This document shows positions 1 through 8,723 of a stretch of DNA of 37,842 bases, piece after piece (within the stretch, counting starts at the first letter, position 1; each line of letters starts with the position of its first letter). Made by a program: the position numbers and the translations under genes. This DNA is from Paracoccaceae bacterium (lineage in GTDB: Bacteria > Pseudomonadota > Alphaproteobacteria > Rhodobacterales > Rhodobacteraceae), in NCBI GenBank assembly GCA_026710155.1, contig JAPORQ010000030.1, positions 1-37,842 of the forward strand. The letters are read 5' to 3'. The notes under the pieces were generated by a model that had not been told where the DNA came from, ran no database searches, and saw only the letters and a program-made list of their open reading frames with translations.

Positions 1-59
1 AAAACCAGGATTAAATATAATCAATCCATATGTGTATTCAAGTATATAATCCCGAAAAT

Positions 60-795
60 TTTTTATACCAACAGCTTTTAAAACTGCCAAATCCAAACCT
101 TGTTCATGATAAAGTGTGGGTTCCTCATTGATGGACTTTAAGTCCGGTGAGGAAATAACCGCATCCTTGGCCACGTTACAAAATAAGGCTATTTTCTTTC
201 TTTCCTCGTCCGGGATTGGTAAATTGGACCGACATACAAGGATATCCGGGGCAATTCCTATGGACCTTCATTCCTTGACTGAATGTTAGGTGGGTTTGGT
301 TTTTATTTCATTGCATATATCAAGGTAAGGAATAAGGGTTACATGTATAAACACATAACCCCCTGAACCTTTCTCCAAAGCAAACTGTCTAATTGCTTCA
401 AAAAAAGGTAAGCCTTCAATATCACCAACTGTACCTCCAATTTCACAAAGCATGAAATTGGTATTGTCAAACTCTCGGGATATGAATCGCTTGATTTCGT
501 CAGTTACGTGGGAAATCACCTGAATGGTATCACCCAGATATTCTCCCTGTCTTTCCTTATCCAAAACGCTCTGATAAATTCTTCCAGAAGATGTTGAATC
601 CAAAGCACTTGCAACAACTCCTGTAAAGCGTTCAAAATGTCCTATGTCAAGATCGGTTTCAGCTCCGTCATCAGTTACAAAAATCTCTCCATGTTCAAAA
701 GGGCTTAATGTTCCAGGGTCAACATTCAAATAGGGATCAAGTTTGCGTAACCTGACGCCATAACCTCTGGCTTGTAGGAGGGCTCCCAAAGCGGT
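60..795 (-). pseudogene. pyrG: CTP synthase (pyrG) pseudogene, truncated at both ends, two in-frame stops
   Basis: CTP synthase makes CTP from UTP and glutamine. The reading frame from about 792 down to 289 matches the synthetase domain closely ([57 protein letters not shown], ending EIKTKPT). It then hits TAA at 286-288 where the family has Gln of TQHSV, and TGA at 268-270 where the family has Leu of KELRSIG. The same frame continues recognisably through [20 protein letters not shown] and [12 protein letters not shown] until about base 60. The N-terminal stretch with the P-loop (TGGVVSSLGKG in the family) is missing, and so are the end of the synthetase domain and the whole glutamine amidotransferase domain. 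Two nonsense codons in an otherwise clean frame, with both ends lost, indicate a dead copy. An intact pyrG presumably lies elsewhere. Confidence 0.9.
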
Positions 796-828
796 GTCAA
801 CAATCAGCCTCAACATACGCATGAACAA

Positions 829-1421
829 GCGAGAACCGCATTAGGGTGCGATATCAACTGATAACTCCCACTACCAGAAAAACACAGCGGCGGCCTAATC
901 GCCGTCAAGTATGGACAGTGTTTGCAGACAAGAGACAATCCTCTGTTCGCGCCGGGCAACCGCCTATTGTGAATACCAGGGTGGTTATGACTAGACCGAT
1001 GCAATGCCCTTCACACGGACCGGCCGGTTAACGCTCACTTTGGAGAATATGGATAGCAGTGACGCTAATGCGAACCTGATCCTCTTTAAAGAAAGCGGCA
1101 ACGGGAAAGGATGACGGCATGGCGCATAACAAAACAACGGACGGCTTTGACCGCCCTTTTTTGTATTGACATTCCCCGCATGATCCAACAACTCACAGAC
1201 AGCGGGAAGACGCCTACGCTCATTGTGTCCTGGAGTTCCGGCCATCGCCACAACGGACGCCGGAGCCTTTCAATAGGCATGGGACACGTCATCGGGCCGA
1301 GTGTTGCCCGCGCCATGGTGGTTTGAGGCCATTCTGAAACCTTGAAGACCAATTCTGACCCGCAGGAAGGAACCAATTGGTCAAAAAAAAGGCGATCCGA
1401 AGATTGTGCCCTTTATGATTG
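829..1421. other. GC-rich stretch with no recognisable gene
   Basis: Nothing here is recognisable on either strand. Hand counts of three 60-base lines (901, 1201, 1261) give about 55%, 63% and 62% GC, against about 38% in a line of the AbrB-type gene at 2281. Several open frames of 60-96 codons overlap each other on both strands, as expected from GC-rich DNA, and none has a family signature. A weak hairpin followed by six Ts lies near 1139-1164 but has an internal mismatch and no gene before it. The stretch may be a remnant of imported DNA. Confidence 0.5.
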
Positions 1422-1970
1422 TTAATTACAGTGTTCTGTAAGTTTGATATATCTTTCCTCGCGGGTTCCAGTGTCTGAATTCCCACCATCATTGTCAAGA
1501 TAGACGACATACTCGAACCCCTTGCCCCGTGTGTAGGGCATGGTTTTGTAGAGGCTGGGCGCAATGGAATACACAGGGACGATCAATTTGTTGCAGCTGT
1601 GGGCAATGTTGTCGTCGAGGATATATACGACAAATCGGTCTGATTTCTTCTTATTTGCGGGAAAGACTGGAAACCCACCCGTGTTGAATCCACCTGGTCC
1701 AGATAGGCCGATGGCCGTCGTCCACGACAGACCGATCGTCAACGGCTGTGCCGATTTTTTCTTTCCATCCTCGATATAGATCTCGAAAACTGAGGTGTGA
1801 AGGCATTGATCTACCCAGCGCTCACAATATGAGTCTGAAGGAAAAGCCGAGCGGCTTCCGACTTCTGGCACGTCCATTGCAGACAGACCATTGAACCATT
1901 CATCGAAATCAAACGCCTGACTGTTTGCAGCAACCGGGAGGATTACCACCAGACCGGCGGCCAGTGTCAT
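1422..1970 (-). CDS. hypothetical exported protein, about 182 aa
   Basis: I do not recognise this family. The N-terminus, MTLAAGLVVILPVAANSQA followed by FDFDEWF, looks like a Sec signal peptide with cleavage after NSQA, so the mature protein of about 165 residues is probably periplasmic or secreted. The mature part has four cysteines (YCERWVDQC, AHSCNK and a C-terminal HCN), which could form disulfides. It has no obvious catalytic motif. I chose the ATG at 1970; a TTG two codons upstream at 1976 is also possible, and neither has a clear Shine-Dalgarno sequence. It adjoins a GC-rich gene-poor stretch and a pseudogene and has no operon partner, so its role cannot be inferred. The open frame with a good signal peptide argues for a real gene. 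Confidence 0.55.
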   Translation of the reverse strand: MTLAAGLVVILPVAANSQAFDFDEWFNGLSAMDVPEVGSRSAFPSDSYCERWVDQCLHTSVFEIYIEDGKKKSAQPLTIGLSWTTAIGLSGPGGFNTGGFPVFPANKKKSDRFVVYILDDNIAHSCNKLIVPVYSIAPSLYKTMPYTRGKGFEYVVYLDNDGGNSDTGTREERYIKLTEHCN

Positions 1971-2243
1971 CCGCAAAATGGTAGTGAGTTTAAAAAAGGC
2001 GGGGGAGGGGTGATTTGATTGCCTGGATTTTTGATGATTTGTTAAGATCGGGTGTTTTCTGGGTGGGCACTAATTATTGCAGATCGGATAAAAGTACATA
2101 CATTCCTTCTCTGAATACTTTCCCATTGGATAGATACCATTGTAACTTGAAAATATAATTCATTCGATTGGATCGCATATTCCCAGAAAGAAATCTCTTA
2201 GCCAACACAGGTGGCTTACCTCCCTACCATCATTGAGTGATGT

Positions 2244-3302
2244 ATGAAATTTCGGCAAATAAATAAAATGCTTGAACCCAAGTTTATGACATTCCTTCAA
2301 ATCAAAACACTGGCTTACGCATCTTTGGGTGGTGTGGTTTTCTTGTTGTTGGGTCTTCCCATTCCACTTTTGATTGGACCCATGTTGGGGTGTTTGGTCG
2401 CAGCCTTGATTGGCTTTCGATTGAAAGGATTTGACAAGATCAGTATCTTAATGAGGACCGTTCTGGGGGTTGCCATAGGGTCAACATTTACGCCCGAAAT
2501 TCTATCGGAAATTAGTCAACTGGGTGCATCACTCATCATCATTCCCTTGTTTTTAGTGGTGGTTTGTGCCGTGGGGTATTTTTACTTCAAGGCGTTGGGA
2601 TTTGATACTGGCACATCCTATTACAGCTCAATTCCAGGTGGTCTTGTTGAAATGCTTTTATTCGGTGACAAAGCAGGTGCAAATGTCAGGGCACTGTCTC
2701 TCATTCATGCAACGAGAGTACTGGTCATCATGTTGGTTGTTCCATTTGTTGTCACCACCATTTGGGATATTGATCTCACCCGCCCACCAGGAGTTCATAT
2801 CAACCAGGTTCCCATGCTGGAAATCGGGTTGATGATATTTGCGGCCATAACTGGATGGAGACTTGCCGTATTACTGAAGATTCCCGGTGCAAGCATTCTT
2901 GGTCCGATGGTTCTGACTTCAATCCTTACGCTGACTGATTTGATTCATTTCAGACCACCTGTTGAATTCATCTGGGGAGCACAGTTCTTTATCGGTTTGG
3001 GTGTGGGCATTCGATACAGTGGTGTAACCGGAGTTGAGGTAAGACAGTACATTCTATCAGCCTTGGGGTATTGCCTTTTGCTTGGTTTGATAAGTCTTCT
3101 TTTTGTGTTGGCGATAGTCGGGTTGTTGGATACTTCTCCGATTGATACACTGCTCGCCTATTTACCCGGTGGTCAGGCAGAAATGGGTATTATTGCCATC
3201 GTCTCCAACGCTGATGTGGCTTATGTCATTTCACATCATGTCTTGCGTTTGATTCTGGTATTTATACTTGTTCAGGTTTTTGCCCGGTGGATATTGAAAT
3301 GA
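2244..3302 (+). CDS. AbrB family integral membrane protein (COG3180, putative transporter)
   Basis: This is a 352-residue, strongly hydrophobic protein with roughly nine or ten membrane segments. It belongs to the membrane family named AbrB after E. coli AbrB, sometimes mis-annotated as ammonia monooxygenase and unrelated to the Bacillus DNA-binding AbrB. The family is built from two homologous halves, and both signatures are visible: SIPGGLVEM in the first half and LPGGQAEM in the second, each followed by a membrane segment, plus IPGASILGPMV. The transported substrate is not established for the family. Length is typical. The first ATG is 2244; internal ATGs at 2268 and 2286 (MTFLQIKTLAY, directly before the first helix) are plausible alternatives, and no start has a strong ribosome binding site. 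It stands alone on this strand before tRNA-Met. Confidence 0.85.
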   Translation: MKFRQINKMLEPKFMTFLQIKTLAYASLGGVVFLLLGLPIPLLIGPMLGCLVAALIGFRLKGFDKISILMRTVLGVAIGSTFTPEILSEISQLGASLIIIPLFLVVVCAVGYFYFKALGFDTGTSYYSSIPGGLVEMLLFGDKAGANVRALSLIHATRVLVIMLVVPFVVTTIWDIDLTRPPGVHINQVPMLEIGLMIFAAITGWRLAVLLKIPGASILGPMVLTSILTLTDLIHFRPPVEFIWGAQFFIGLGVGIRYSGVTGVEVRQYILSALGYCLLLGLISLLFVLAIVGLLDTSPIDTLLAYLPGGQAEMGIIAIVSNADVAYVISHHVLRLILVFILVQVFARWILK

Positions 3303-3560
3303 ACTGATTTGAATGGGAATCCGGAATTTCATTCATACTTGAGTCACTTTGCTCCAAATTGGATAATCGTTATGCTTGTTGGTTACAAAATACAGGCACC
3401 AATAATAGATTGATATCCTCGAAACCCATCTATGAATAAATTAAGGTCAGTGCAAAATGGATTTGGCTATTGAAAACAGCTCTGGTTTTTCTTTTATTAT
3501 TCAGACCCAAGAACTATTTGTGTTTAACAGTTTGTCAAATTCTTGATGTTGTTGAAATAT

Positions 3561-3637
3561 GGCGGGGTAGCTCAGCAGGTTAGAGCAGCGGAATCATAAT
3601 CCGCGTGTCGGGGGTTCAAGTCCCTCTCCCGCTACCA
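3561..3637 (+). tRNA. tRNA-Met (CAT), elongator type
   Basis: The 77-nt gene includes an encoded CCA (3635-3637). The anticodon stem-loop is GCGGA-ATCATAA-TCCGC, giving anticodon CAT. The D arm (TAGCTCAGCAGGTTAGAGCA) and T arm (GGGGGTTCAAGTCCCTC) are canonical. The acceptor stem starts GGCGGGG and closes with TCCCGCT, with G-T wobbles at both ends. The sequence resembles the alphaproteobacterial elongator tRNA-Met. A lysidine-modified tRNA-Ile(CAU) cannot be fully excluded by eye. No nearby sequence looks like a prophage attachment site. Confidence 0.95.
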
Positions 3638-3704
3638 TTCCACTTCCCTTCTCCAAACAAAAACCTGTAATCCTGAAAATGAAAAAAACAACAAATCAGA
3701 TTTT

Positions 3705-3974
3705 TTGCGCAAAGTGGTTGATGAAGTAAATAATATCTCAAAAAGTAAAGTCTTAACCTATGGGGATATTTCAATAAAAATTAACGGAAACAAGGATTCT
3801 TCTCAGGCAGTGGTGCAAGCCATTAAATCTGAAACCAGATCAAACAGCAAATTCCCTTGGTGGCGAGTGGTTTTTGCAACAATGAAGCCTAAGAAAGGTG
3901 CCGAGAAGCATCTCAAAAATGAGGTTATTTACATGCACGATCAAAAGGTTCCAAACCAATTTCTAAACAGGTAA
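3705..3974 (+). CDS. alkyltransferase-like (ATL) DNA-binding protein, possibly frameshifted at its 5' end
   Basis: The 89-residue frame matches the C-terminal DNA-binding domain of O6-alkylguanine-DNA alkyltransferases: SKVLTYGDISIKI, then QAVVQAIKS, then PWWRVVFA. The reactive Cys of the PCHRV motif is Trp here (PWWRVV). That defines ATL proteins, which bind O6-alkylguanine and flag it for nucleotide excision repair instead of removing the alkyl group. The only start in this frame is a TTG at 3705 without a clear ribosome binding site. An ATG at 3679 opens MKKTTNQIF, which looks like the family N-terminus but is in another frame. Adding one T to the six-T run at 3701-3706 would fuse it to RKVVDEVNN. 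The gene may thus be mutated, slippage-expressed or mis-sequenced. The next gene starts 5 bp after its stop. Confidence 0.75.
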   Translation: MRKVVDEVNNISKSKVLTYGDISIKINGNKDSSQAVVQAIKSETRSNSKFPWWRVVFATMKPKKGAEKHLKNEVIYMHDQKVPNQFLNR

Positions 3975-3979
3975 AAATA

Positions 3980-5230
3980 GTGCCTCATCCAGAATTAATA
4001 AATCACAATAAACAATTCCCCAAGGGAGTAATCGACATTGGCGATGGGTGTTGGACTGCTGTGGGGTTTGCAGCCTCCAACGTACACATGATTGAAGGGG
4101 ATAAAAGTGTTGCTATTATCGATACTTCAGAATCCCTTAAGGCGGCACAAAATATTCTTGGCGAGTTCAAAAAACTAACAACAAAGCCCATCGAAAGAAT
4201 CATTTATACCCATGGTCATCGAGATCATATTTCTGGAGCAAAAGTATTTTTTAACGGTTCTCAGGACATAATTGCAAGTCACAAATTCAAATCCGACCTG
4301 GTTAAAACTGATAAAAACAGCTTCACTCCTCTGCTGGCCTTGAAGAAAAGGGCAGAAGCCCAATTCGGCATGGGGTTGAATTCTGAAGAACGAATAAACA
4401 TCGGTTGTGGTCCCGGGGACCGCCCCATGGGAGGATTGGGTGAAGGTTACATTAAACCAAATACCTTAATTGAGGTAGATATGGATTATGATTTGGATGG
4501 TGTCTTAGCCCGCTTCATCCATGCCCCCGGCGAGACCGAAGATCACATGGCCGTATGGTTGCCAGAGAAGGAAATTCTGTTCGGTGGGGACAACTGGTAC
4601 CATGCCTTTCCCAATCTCTATGCCATTCGAGGTACAACCTACCGCGATTTCGGGAAATGGGCAGACAGTCTGAAACTACTTGCAGAACTCAATCCAGAAG
4701 TTTTGGTTCCTGGCCATACCCTGCCACAATTCGGGAGGGAAAAAATCAGAGAACTGCTGGAGACCACAAGGGAAATGATCATTTTCCTGATGGAGAAAAC
4801 TGCAAAGGGGCTAGATGCTGGCATACCATTGGATGATATTGTAACAGAAATCGAATTGCCGGAGCATTTGGCAAGCAGACCTTGGTTAAAGGAACATTAT
4901 GGTAAACTGTCCTGGTCAGCCCGAGCTTATGCAACTGGCCTTCTTGGATGGTATGACGGCAATCCGACCAATCTTGGTACATTAGGAACTGTTGAAAGAG
5001 CCCGCTTGATGTCCAATTTGGCTGGTGGTTTGGAAAGTCTTTGGGTACAGGCCAATGCAACCCAAAATCTTCAGTGGAAATTGGAACTCTGCGACTGTCT
5101 GATTGCACTTGGACAGCCTGCGAAGAAACTAAAGGCAGATACCATGAGAATTCTTGCCGAATCAGAAATCAATGCCTCTGCCCGCAATTCCTATTTGTGG
5201 GAAGCAGACAATCTTGATTCAAATTATTAG
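3980..5230 (+). CDS. metallo-beta-lactamase-fold hydrolase, alkyl/aryl-sulfatase-like
   Basis: The 416-residue protein has the metallo-beta-lactamase zinc motif HxHxDH as THGHRDH near residue 79. Further metal-site or core motifs are FIHAPGETEDHMAVW, GGDNWYHAFPNLYAIRG and LVPGHTLPQFG. The order and the NLYxxRG motif match the alkylsulfatase branch (SdsA1/BDS1-like, COG2015), in which the beta-lactamase fold is followed by an all-alpha dimerisation domain (here about residues 270-405, with YATGLLGWYDGNP and LALGQP-like helices). It is shorter than SdsA1 (about 650 residues), lacking both the signal peptide and the C-terminal SCP2-like domain, so it is probably cytoplasmic. Where SdsA-type enzymes have Glu in ENxxH, this one has Asp (GGDNWYH). 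The start is GTG at 3980, 5 bp after the ATL stop, suggesting coupled translation. The true substrate, sulfate ester or other, is uncertain. Confidence 0.8.
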   Translation: MPHPELINHNKQFPKGVIDIGDGCWTAVGFAASNVHMIEGDKSVAIIDTSESLKAAQNILGEFKKLTTKPIERIIYTHGHRDHISGAKVFFNGSQDIIASHKFKSDLVKTDKNSFTPLLALKKRAEAQFGMGLNSEERINIGCGPGDRPMGGLGEGYIKPNTLIEVDMDYDLDGVLARFIHAPGETEDHMAVWLPEKEILFGGDNWYHAFPNLYAIRGTTYRDFGKWADSLKLLAELNPEVLVPGHTLPQFGREKIRELLETTREMIIFLMEKTAKGLDAGIPLDDIVTEIELPEHLASRPWLKEHYGKLSWSARAYATGLLGWYDGNPTNLGTLGTVERARLMSNLAGGLESLWVQANATQNLQWKLELCDCLIALGQPAKKLKADTMRILAESEINASARNSYLWEADNLDSNY

Positions 5231-5235
5231 GGCGG

Positions 5236-5261
5236 TAGGGTTATGGGGCCACCCAACCTTA
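5236..5261 (+). terminator. possible terminator hairpin after the sulfatase-like gene
   Basis: TAGGGTT (5236-5242) can pair with AACCTTA (5255-5261) through one G-T wobble, and an inner GGG/CCC adds three pairs. It lies 5 bp after the stop codon. It is not followed at once by a T run, so it may be an mRNA 3' end structure and not a classical intrinsic terminator. Confidence 0.3.
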
Positions 5262-6094
5262 TAGCTTGAATCATAAGTCATAAAAAATGACAGTTTTAGT
5301 TGGTTTTTCGCAAATTCAGTCCATTATTTGTGCCAAAGATGGGTTATTCTGTACTGTAATTTTTGAGAATATTCCAAGTCATCAGGCTCATGATCCAGCC
5401 AGGTCCAAGCGGCTTCGTTGGTCTCAATGCACGGACAGAATCAGCTGCTGGAGTCATGATGCACCTCTCGTTCAAACATGAAAATCCTATGGCTGGATAA
5501 TGGCTCCATGCCTCTTTCAAGAATCCCGAAATGGGGTCATGCTTGCGTTTCGGAATGGCCGCACCCCCTGGTCAAGGGAATTGCATGCCTGGCCACCCAT
5601 CATTTGTTTCCCTGGTCATTCAAGGGGCGGATTGTGCTGGGTGACAGTTGTGAACGTCCACTGACAACGGAAGATCCGCATCCGGGAAGCACCCGGAACC
5701 CAAAGGGGCAAAGCATGATCATGGAACTTGGGGGGCAGGCAACCGGACAGGGGAGTGCCGGGCATGTAATTCCCCGTACATGATCATCTGATTGCCTGTA
5801 TCCGTTCCAGGCGGTCCCATCCAATGGCACATGGCCTGCCTCCATTGTCAGGTGGCTTTGGGAGTGCAAACAATACGATGCCTCAAGACCGTTTGCTGCT
5901 TTCGGGACCAATGGTACAGGCTCTTGGAGCCTGGGTCACAAGTCACAAAAACAACGGAAATGATGCTGCCTGACCCGAAATTCAGTACTGACTTGGAACC
6001 GAAAATGGTTTTTTGTCAGAAAATGCATTGAATTTGCTGTATTTTTCGACTTATGGAACAGCTCTTATAGTTGTTGGTATTTTCAGATCCTGAG
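5262..6094. other. 833 bp between convergent genes, no recognisable gene
   Basis: Several open frames of 60-103 codons exist on both strands, none with a family signature, signal peptide or good ribosome binding site. On the minus strand, between about 5430 and 5330, a short frame reads IETNEAAWTWLDHEPDD followed by a stop after LWHK. It looks protein-like and may be a gene remnant, but I cannot assign it. The middle part (5480-5800) is more GC-rich than the neighbouring genes. The segment most likely holds decayed coding sequence. Confidence 0.4.
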
Positions 6095-7717
6095 TTAATC
6101 AGGTACCAACCCCTCGAATAATCTTGCAACTGCCTCTGCTCCTGGATCATTGTGACCTGCAAGATTTTCTTCGGACACGTAACTTGCACGACCAGCCTTG
6201 GCACGAGTAATTTCTGCGGTTGCATCTGCCCCCTTTCGTGCGGCAATTGCAGCATCTCCTAACCCTTGAACCAATACTTCCAACGCTGGTTCCAAGGCAT
6301 CAATAAGGGTACGATCACCTGGCTTGGCACCACCAACTTGCTTGATCCTTTCCAACCCGTTCTTCAAGGCATCAGTTATGTCTCCCCCACCTGATAAGGA
6401 ATCTCCAGCCGCTGCAAAGAAAATGGCCATAAGAACACCTGATGATCCACCCATCGTTTCGCTCAGTTCCTGACCGATGGATCGTAAAAGTTGGGAAGGA
6501 TCAGCCAATGGAAACTGATCAAGTCTGGAACTCAACGATTTGGCCGCGGTTGCCAAGGTACTTCCTGTATCACCATCACCTGACTTTGCATCGAGGGCAT
6601 TTAGTTCCGCTTCTGATTCAGTAAGGATTCTACAACACTTTGCAATCAGATTTTGTGTTTTTTCATTATTTGATGGAACTTGTTTAGCCGGTCGAAGTCC
6701 CTCTGGAATATCAATTATTTTGGCTTTTTCAACTTTTTTCAAACCGGGCCAGGAAGTCTGTAAAACCGATGACCGTAGAGCTGTTAGATCTTCCCTTGAA
6801 GGAGAAAACAACGATACAGAAAAACCTTTCATGTCCAAGGAGGTCATAAGTGCCGAAGGACCAATCAATTCCTTTATTCTTCCGCCGAGGCTAGACTTCA
6901 TCAAGGTGGACGTTAGTATGCTCATTTCAAGTTCGGTGCACCCACCGAGGTTATTGATTAATGCAACCAATGATCCTTTCACAGCATGGGGTTCAAGCCT
7001 ATCGATCAAGAGATTCATTGCCTCCTTTGCTGTTGAATAAGGAACCTGTTCCACTCCCGGTTCACCATGAATACCCAATCCCAATTCAGCCTTGTCCAAA
7101 CCGATTCTTTCCTCTTTAGGCAAGCCTGGGAGAGCACAAGTATCCAAAGACATACCCAGGGTTACCACTTGTCCAGCTATGCGTTCGGCGGCATTGGCAA
7201 TTTCATCCAGATCAGCACCTGCCCTTGCCATTGTTCCTGCAATTTTGTGAATAAACAAGGTGCCAGCCACGCCACGTGGTTGTGGCAGAGAAGGCAAGGC
7301 AACATCGTCCCCGACCACAACCATCCGAACTTTATATCCCAAAGCCCTAGCCCGTTCAGCTGCCAACCCAAAATTCAACCTATCACCTGTATAGTTCTTG
7401 ACAATCAGCAAGCATCCGGGTTTCCCCGTAACAGCAAGAATTCCAGCCAATACGGCATCAACTGAGGGGGATGAAAAAATTTCACCACAAATGGCAGCAG
7501 TCAGCATTCCCTCTCCCACAAACCCGGCATGACTTGGTTCATGACCTGAACCACCCCCGGAAATCAAAGAAACACGTGATTTATCCCAATCAGTACGTAC
7601 TACAACCTTGATATGGGGGTAACCGTCCAGACGCCCCAACCGTCCTTCAGGTGTGCAAAGTATTCCATCTATTGCTTCAGAGACTACCGTCTCACGATCA
7701 TTGATGAATTGTTTCAT
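6095..7717 (-). CDS. dhaK: dihydroxyacetone kinase, fused DhaK-DhaL, ATP-dependent
   Basis: It phosphorylates dihydroxyacetone to DHAP with ATP in the cytoplasm. The N-terminal DhaK domain (about residues 1-330) has the substrate loop SGGGSGHEPSHAGFVG. It also has GLGIHGEPG, whose His forms the covalent hemiaminal with the substrate. The C-terminal DhaL domain (about 350-540) has the Mg-ATP motif NALDAKSGDGDTGST and the MGGSSG nucleotide loop. A single fused chain of about 540 residues is the ATP-dependent (Citrobacter-type) arrangement and not the PTS-dependent split one. The ATG at 7717 is preceded by AGGAGAG at a good distance; a longer frame back to 7756 would overlap the upstream ATPase and lacks this site. 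It is the last gene of the ABC operon, 10 bp after the second ATPase gene. That placement suggests the imported sugar or polyol feeds DHAP formation. Confidence 0.95.
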   Translation of the reverse strand: MKQFINDRETVVSEAIDGILCTPEGRLGRLDGYPHIKVVVRTDWDKSRVSLISGGGSGHEPSHAGFVGEGMLTAAICGEIFSSPSVDAVLAGILAVTGKPGCLLIVKNYTGDRLNFGLAAERARALGYKVRMVVVGDDVALPSLPQPRGVAGTLFIHKIAGTMARAGADLDEIANAAERIAGQVVTLGMSLDTCALPGLPKEERIGLDKAELGLGIHGEPGVEQVPYSTAKEAMNLLIDRLEPHAVKGSLVALINNLGGCTELEMSILTSTLMKSSLGGRIKELIGPSALMTSLDMKGFSVSLFSPSREDLTALRSSVLQTSWPGLKKVEKAKIIDIPEGLRPAKQVPSNNEKTQNLIAKCCRILTESEAELNALDAKSGDGDTGSTLATAAKSLSSRLDQFPLADPSQLLRSIGQELSETMGGSSGVLMAIFFAAAGDSLSGGGDITDALKNGLERIKQVGGAKPGDRTLIDALEPALEVLVQGLGDAAIAARKGADATAEITRAKAGRASYVSEENLAGHNDPGAEAVARLFEGLVPD

Positions 7718-7727
7718 TGTCTCTCTC

Positions 7728-8723
7728 CTATCGAACACGATTACCTGATGGATCAAAATATAATGGATCCTTGGGTTGAATATGAACTATGTCATCGGGT
7801 TGAAGTTGCGAATGAACATCTGTAAGGGTTATAATTTTATGCCCTTCAATCTCAAGGTGCAGTTGCGTTTGGTCTCCCAGATGCTCCAGTCGAATTACAT
7901 TTGCAGGCAATCCTGCACCGAGTTCAATATGCTCAGACCGCAACCCCAATGTGGTTGCACCAATGGGTGCCCCAGGGAAAATATTTGCTGGTATGGTATT
8001 GATCCGAGGCAATCCAAGCCTTCCACTTACATACAAGCTGACAGGATCCTCATAAATATCCCTCGGTGATCCAACCTGAACCAGCCTGCCTGCCTCCAGG
8101 ACACCTATCTTACTGGCCATTGTCATGGCTTCAATTTGGTCATGGGTTACGTAAAGAAGTGTTGCACCAAGATCAGCTTGTATGTGCTTCAACTCAACCC
8201 TCAAGTCTGCCCTCAACTTGGCATCAAGGGAACTCAATGGTTCATCCATCAAATAAATTGAGGGGTTACGTACCAATGCACGACCAATTGATACCCGTTG
8301 CATTTCACCACCAGAAAGTTCTGTAGTTCGATTATTGAGCTTATGGCTTATTTGAAGTACTTCTGCAATTTCAGAGATCTTTTCCTTGATTTGGTTTTCA
8401 GGTGTCTTCAGCAAAGGCGAACGCAAGGGAAAAGCAAGGTTTTCATACACGGTCATGTGTGGATAAAGTGAATATTGTTGAAAAACCATTGCAACATTAC
8501 GCATGGCAGGGGTTGTCTTTGATACATCATGGCCATCAATGAAAACTGTTCCACCATCAGGATGCTCAAGTCCTGAAACAAGCCTGAGGGTGGTGGTTTT
8601 CCCTGCACCTGTAGGCCCCAGAAGAACAATGAAATCACCATCAGAAATGGTTAATGAAACATCCTTTACGGCATCAATCCTGCCAAAGGATTTCGAAATG
8701 TTTCGAAGCTCAACTTCTGCCAT
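7728..8723 (-). CDS. ABC transporter ATP-binding protein (CUT1/MalK type), second of two
   Basis: The 331-residue ATPase has Walker A GPTGAGKTT, Q-loop QQYSLYPHM, signature LSGGEMQR, Walker B IYLMDEPLSSLDA and the switch His in YVTHDQIEAM. After about residue 235 comes a MalK-type OB-fold regulatory domain (TTLGLRSEHIELG). Its first codons overlap the end of the other ATPase gene by 14 bp. Two different ATPase genes in one carbohydrate operon are unusual for sugars. They do occur in the glycerol ABC system GlpST-PQ-V of rhizobia, where they form a heterodimer with two permeases. I infer the same here. Confidence 0.92.
   Translation of the reverse strand: MAEVELRNISKSFGRIDAVKDVSLTISDGDFIVLLGPTGAGKTTTLRLVSGLEHPDGGTVFIDGHDVSKTTPAMRNVAMVFQQYSLYPHMTVYENLAFPLRSPLLKTPENQIKEKISEIAEVLQISHKLNNRTTELSGGEMQRVSIGRALVRNPSIYLMDEPLSSLDAKLRADLRVELKHIQADLGATLLYVTHDQIEAMTMASKIGVLEAGRLVQVGSPRDIYEDPVSLYVSGRLGLPRINTIPANIFPGAPIGATTLGLRSEHIELGAGLPANVIRLEHLGDQTQLHLEIEGHKIITLTDVHSQLQPDDIVHIQPKDPLYFDPSGNRVR

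Noticed and set aside
1139-1164. Hairpin followed by six Ts that resembles a terminator
   Set aside because: The stem has an A-C mismatch and only five pairs, and no gene ends before it on that strand.
5478-5783. 101-codon open frame on the plus strand in the gap after the sulfatase-like gene
   Set aside because: Composition is Trp/His/Pro-rich as expected from non-coding GC-rich DNA, another frame of equal length overlaps it on the other strand, and no motif is visible.
6540-7040. 166-codon plus-strand open frame inside the dihydroxyacetone kinase gene
   Set aside because: It is antisense to a strongly conserved enzyme gene and has no start signals.
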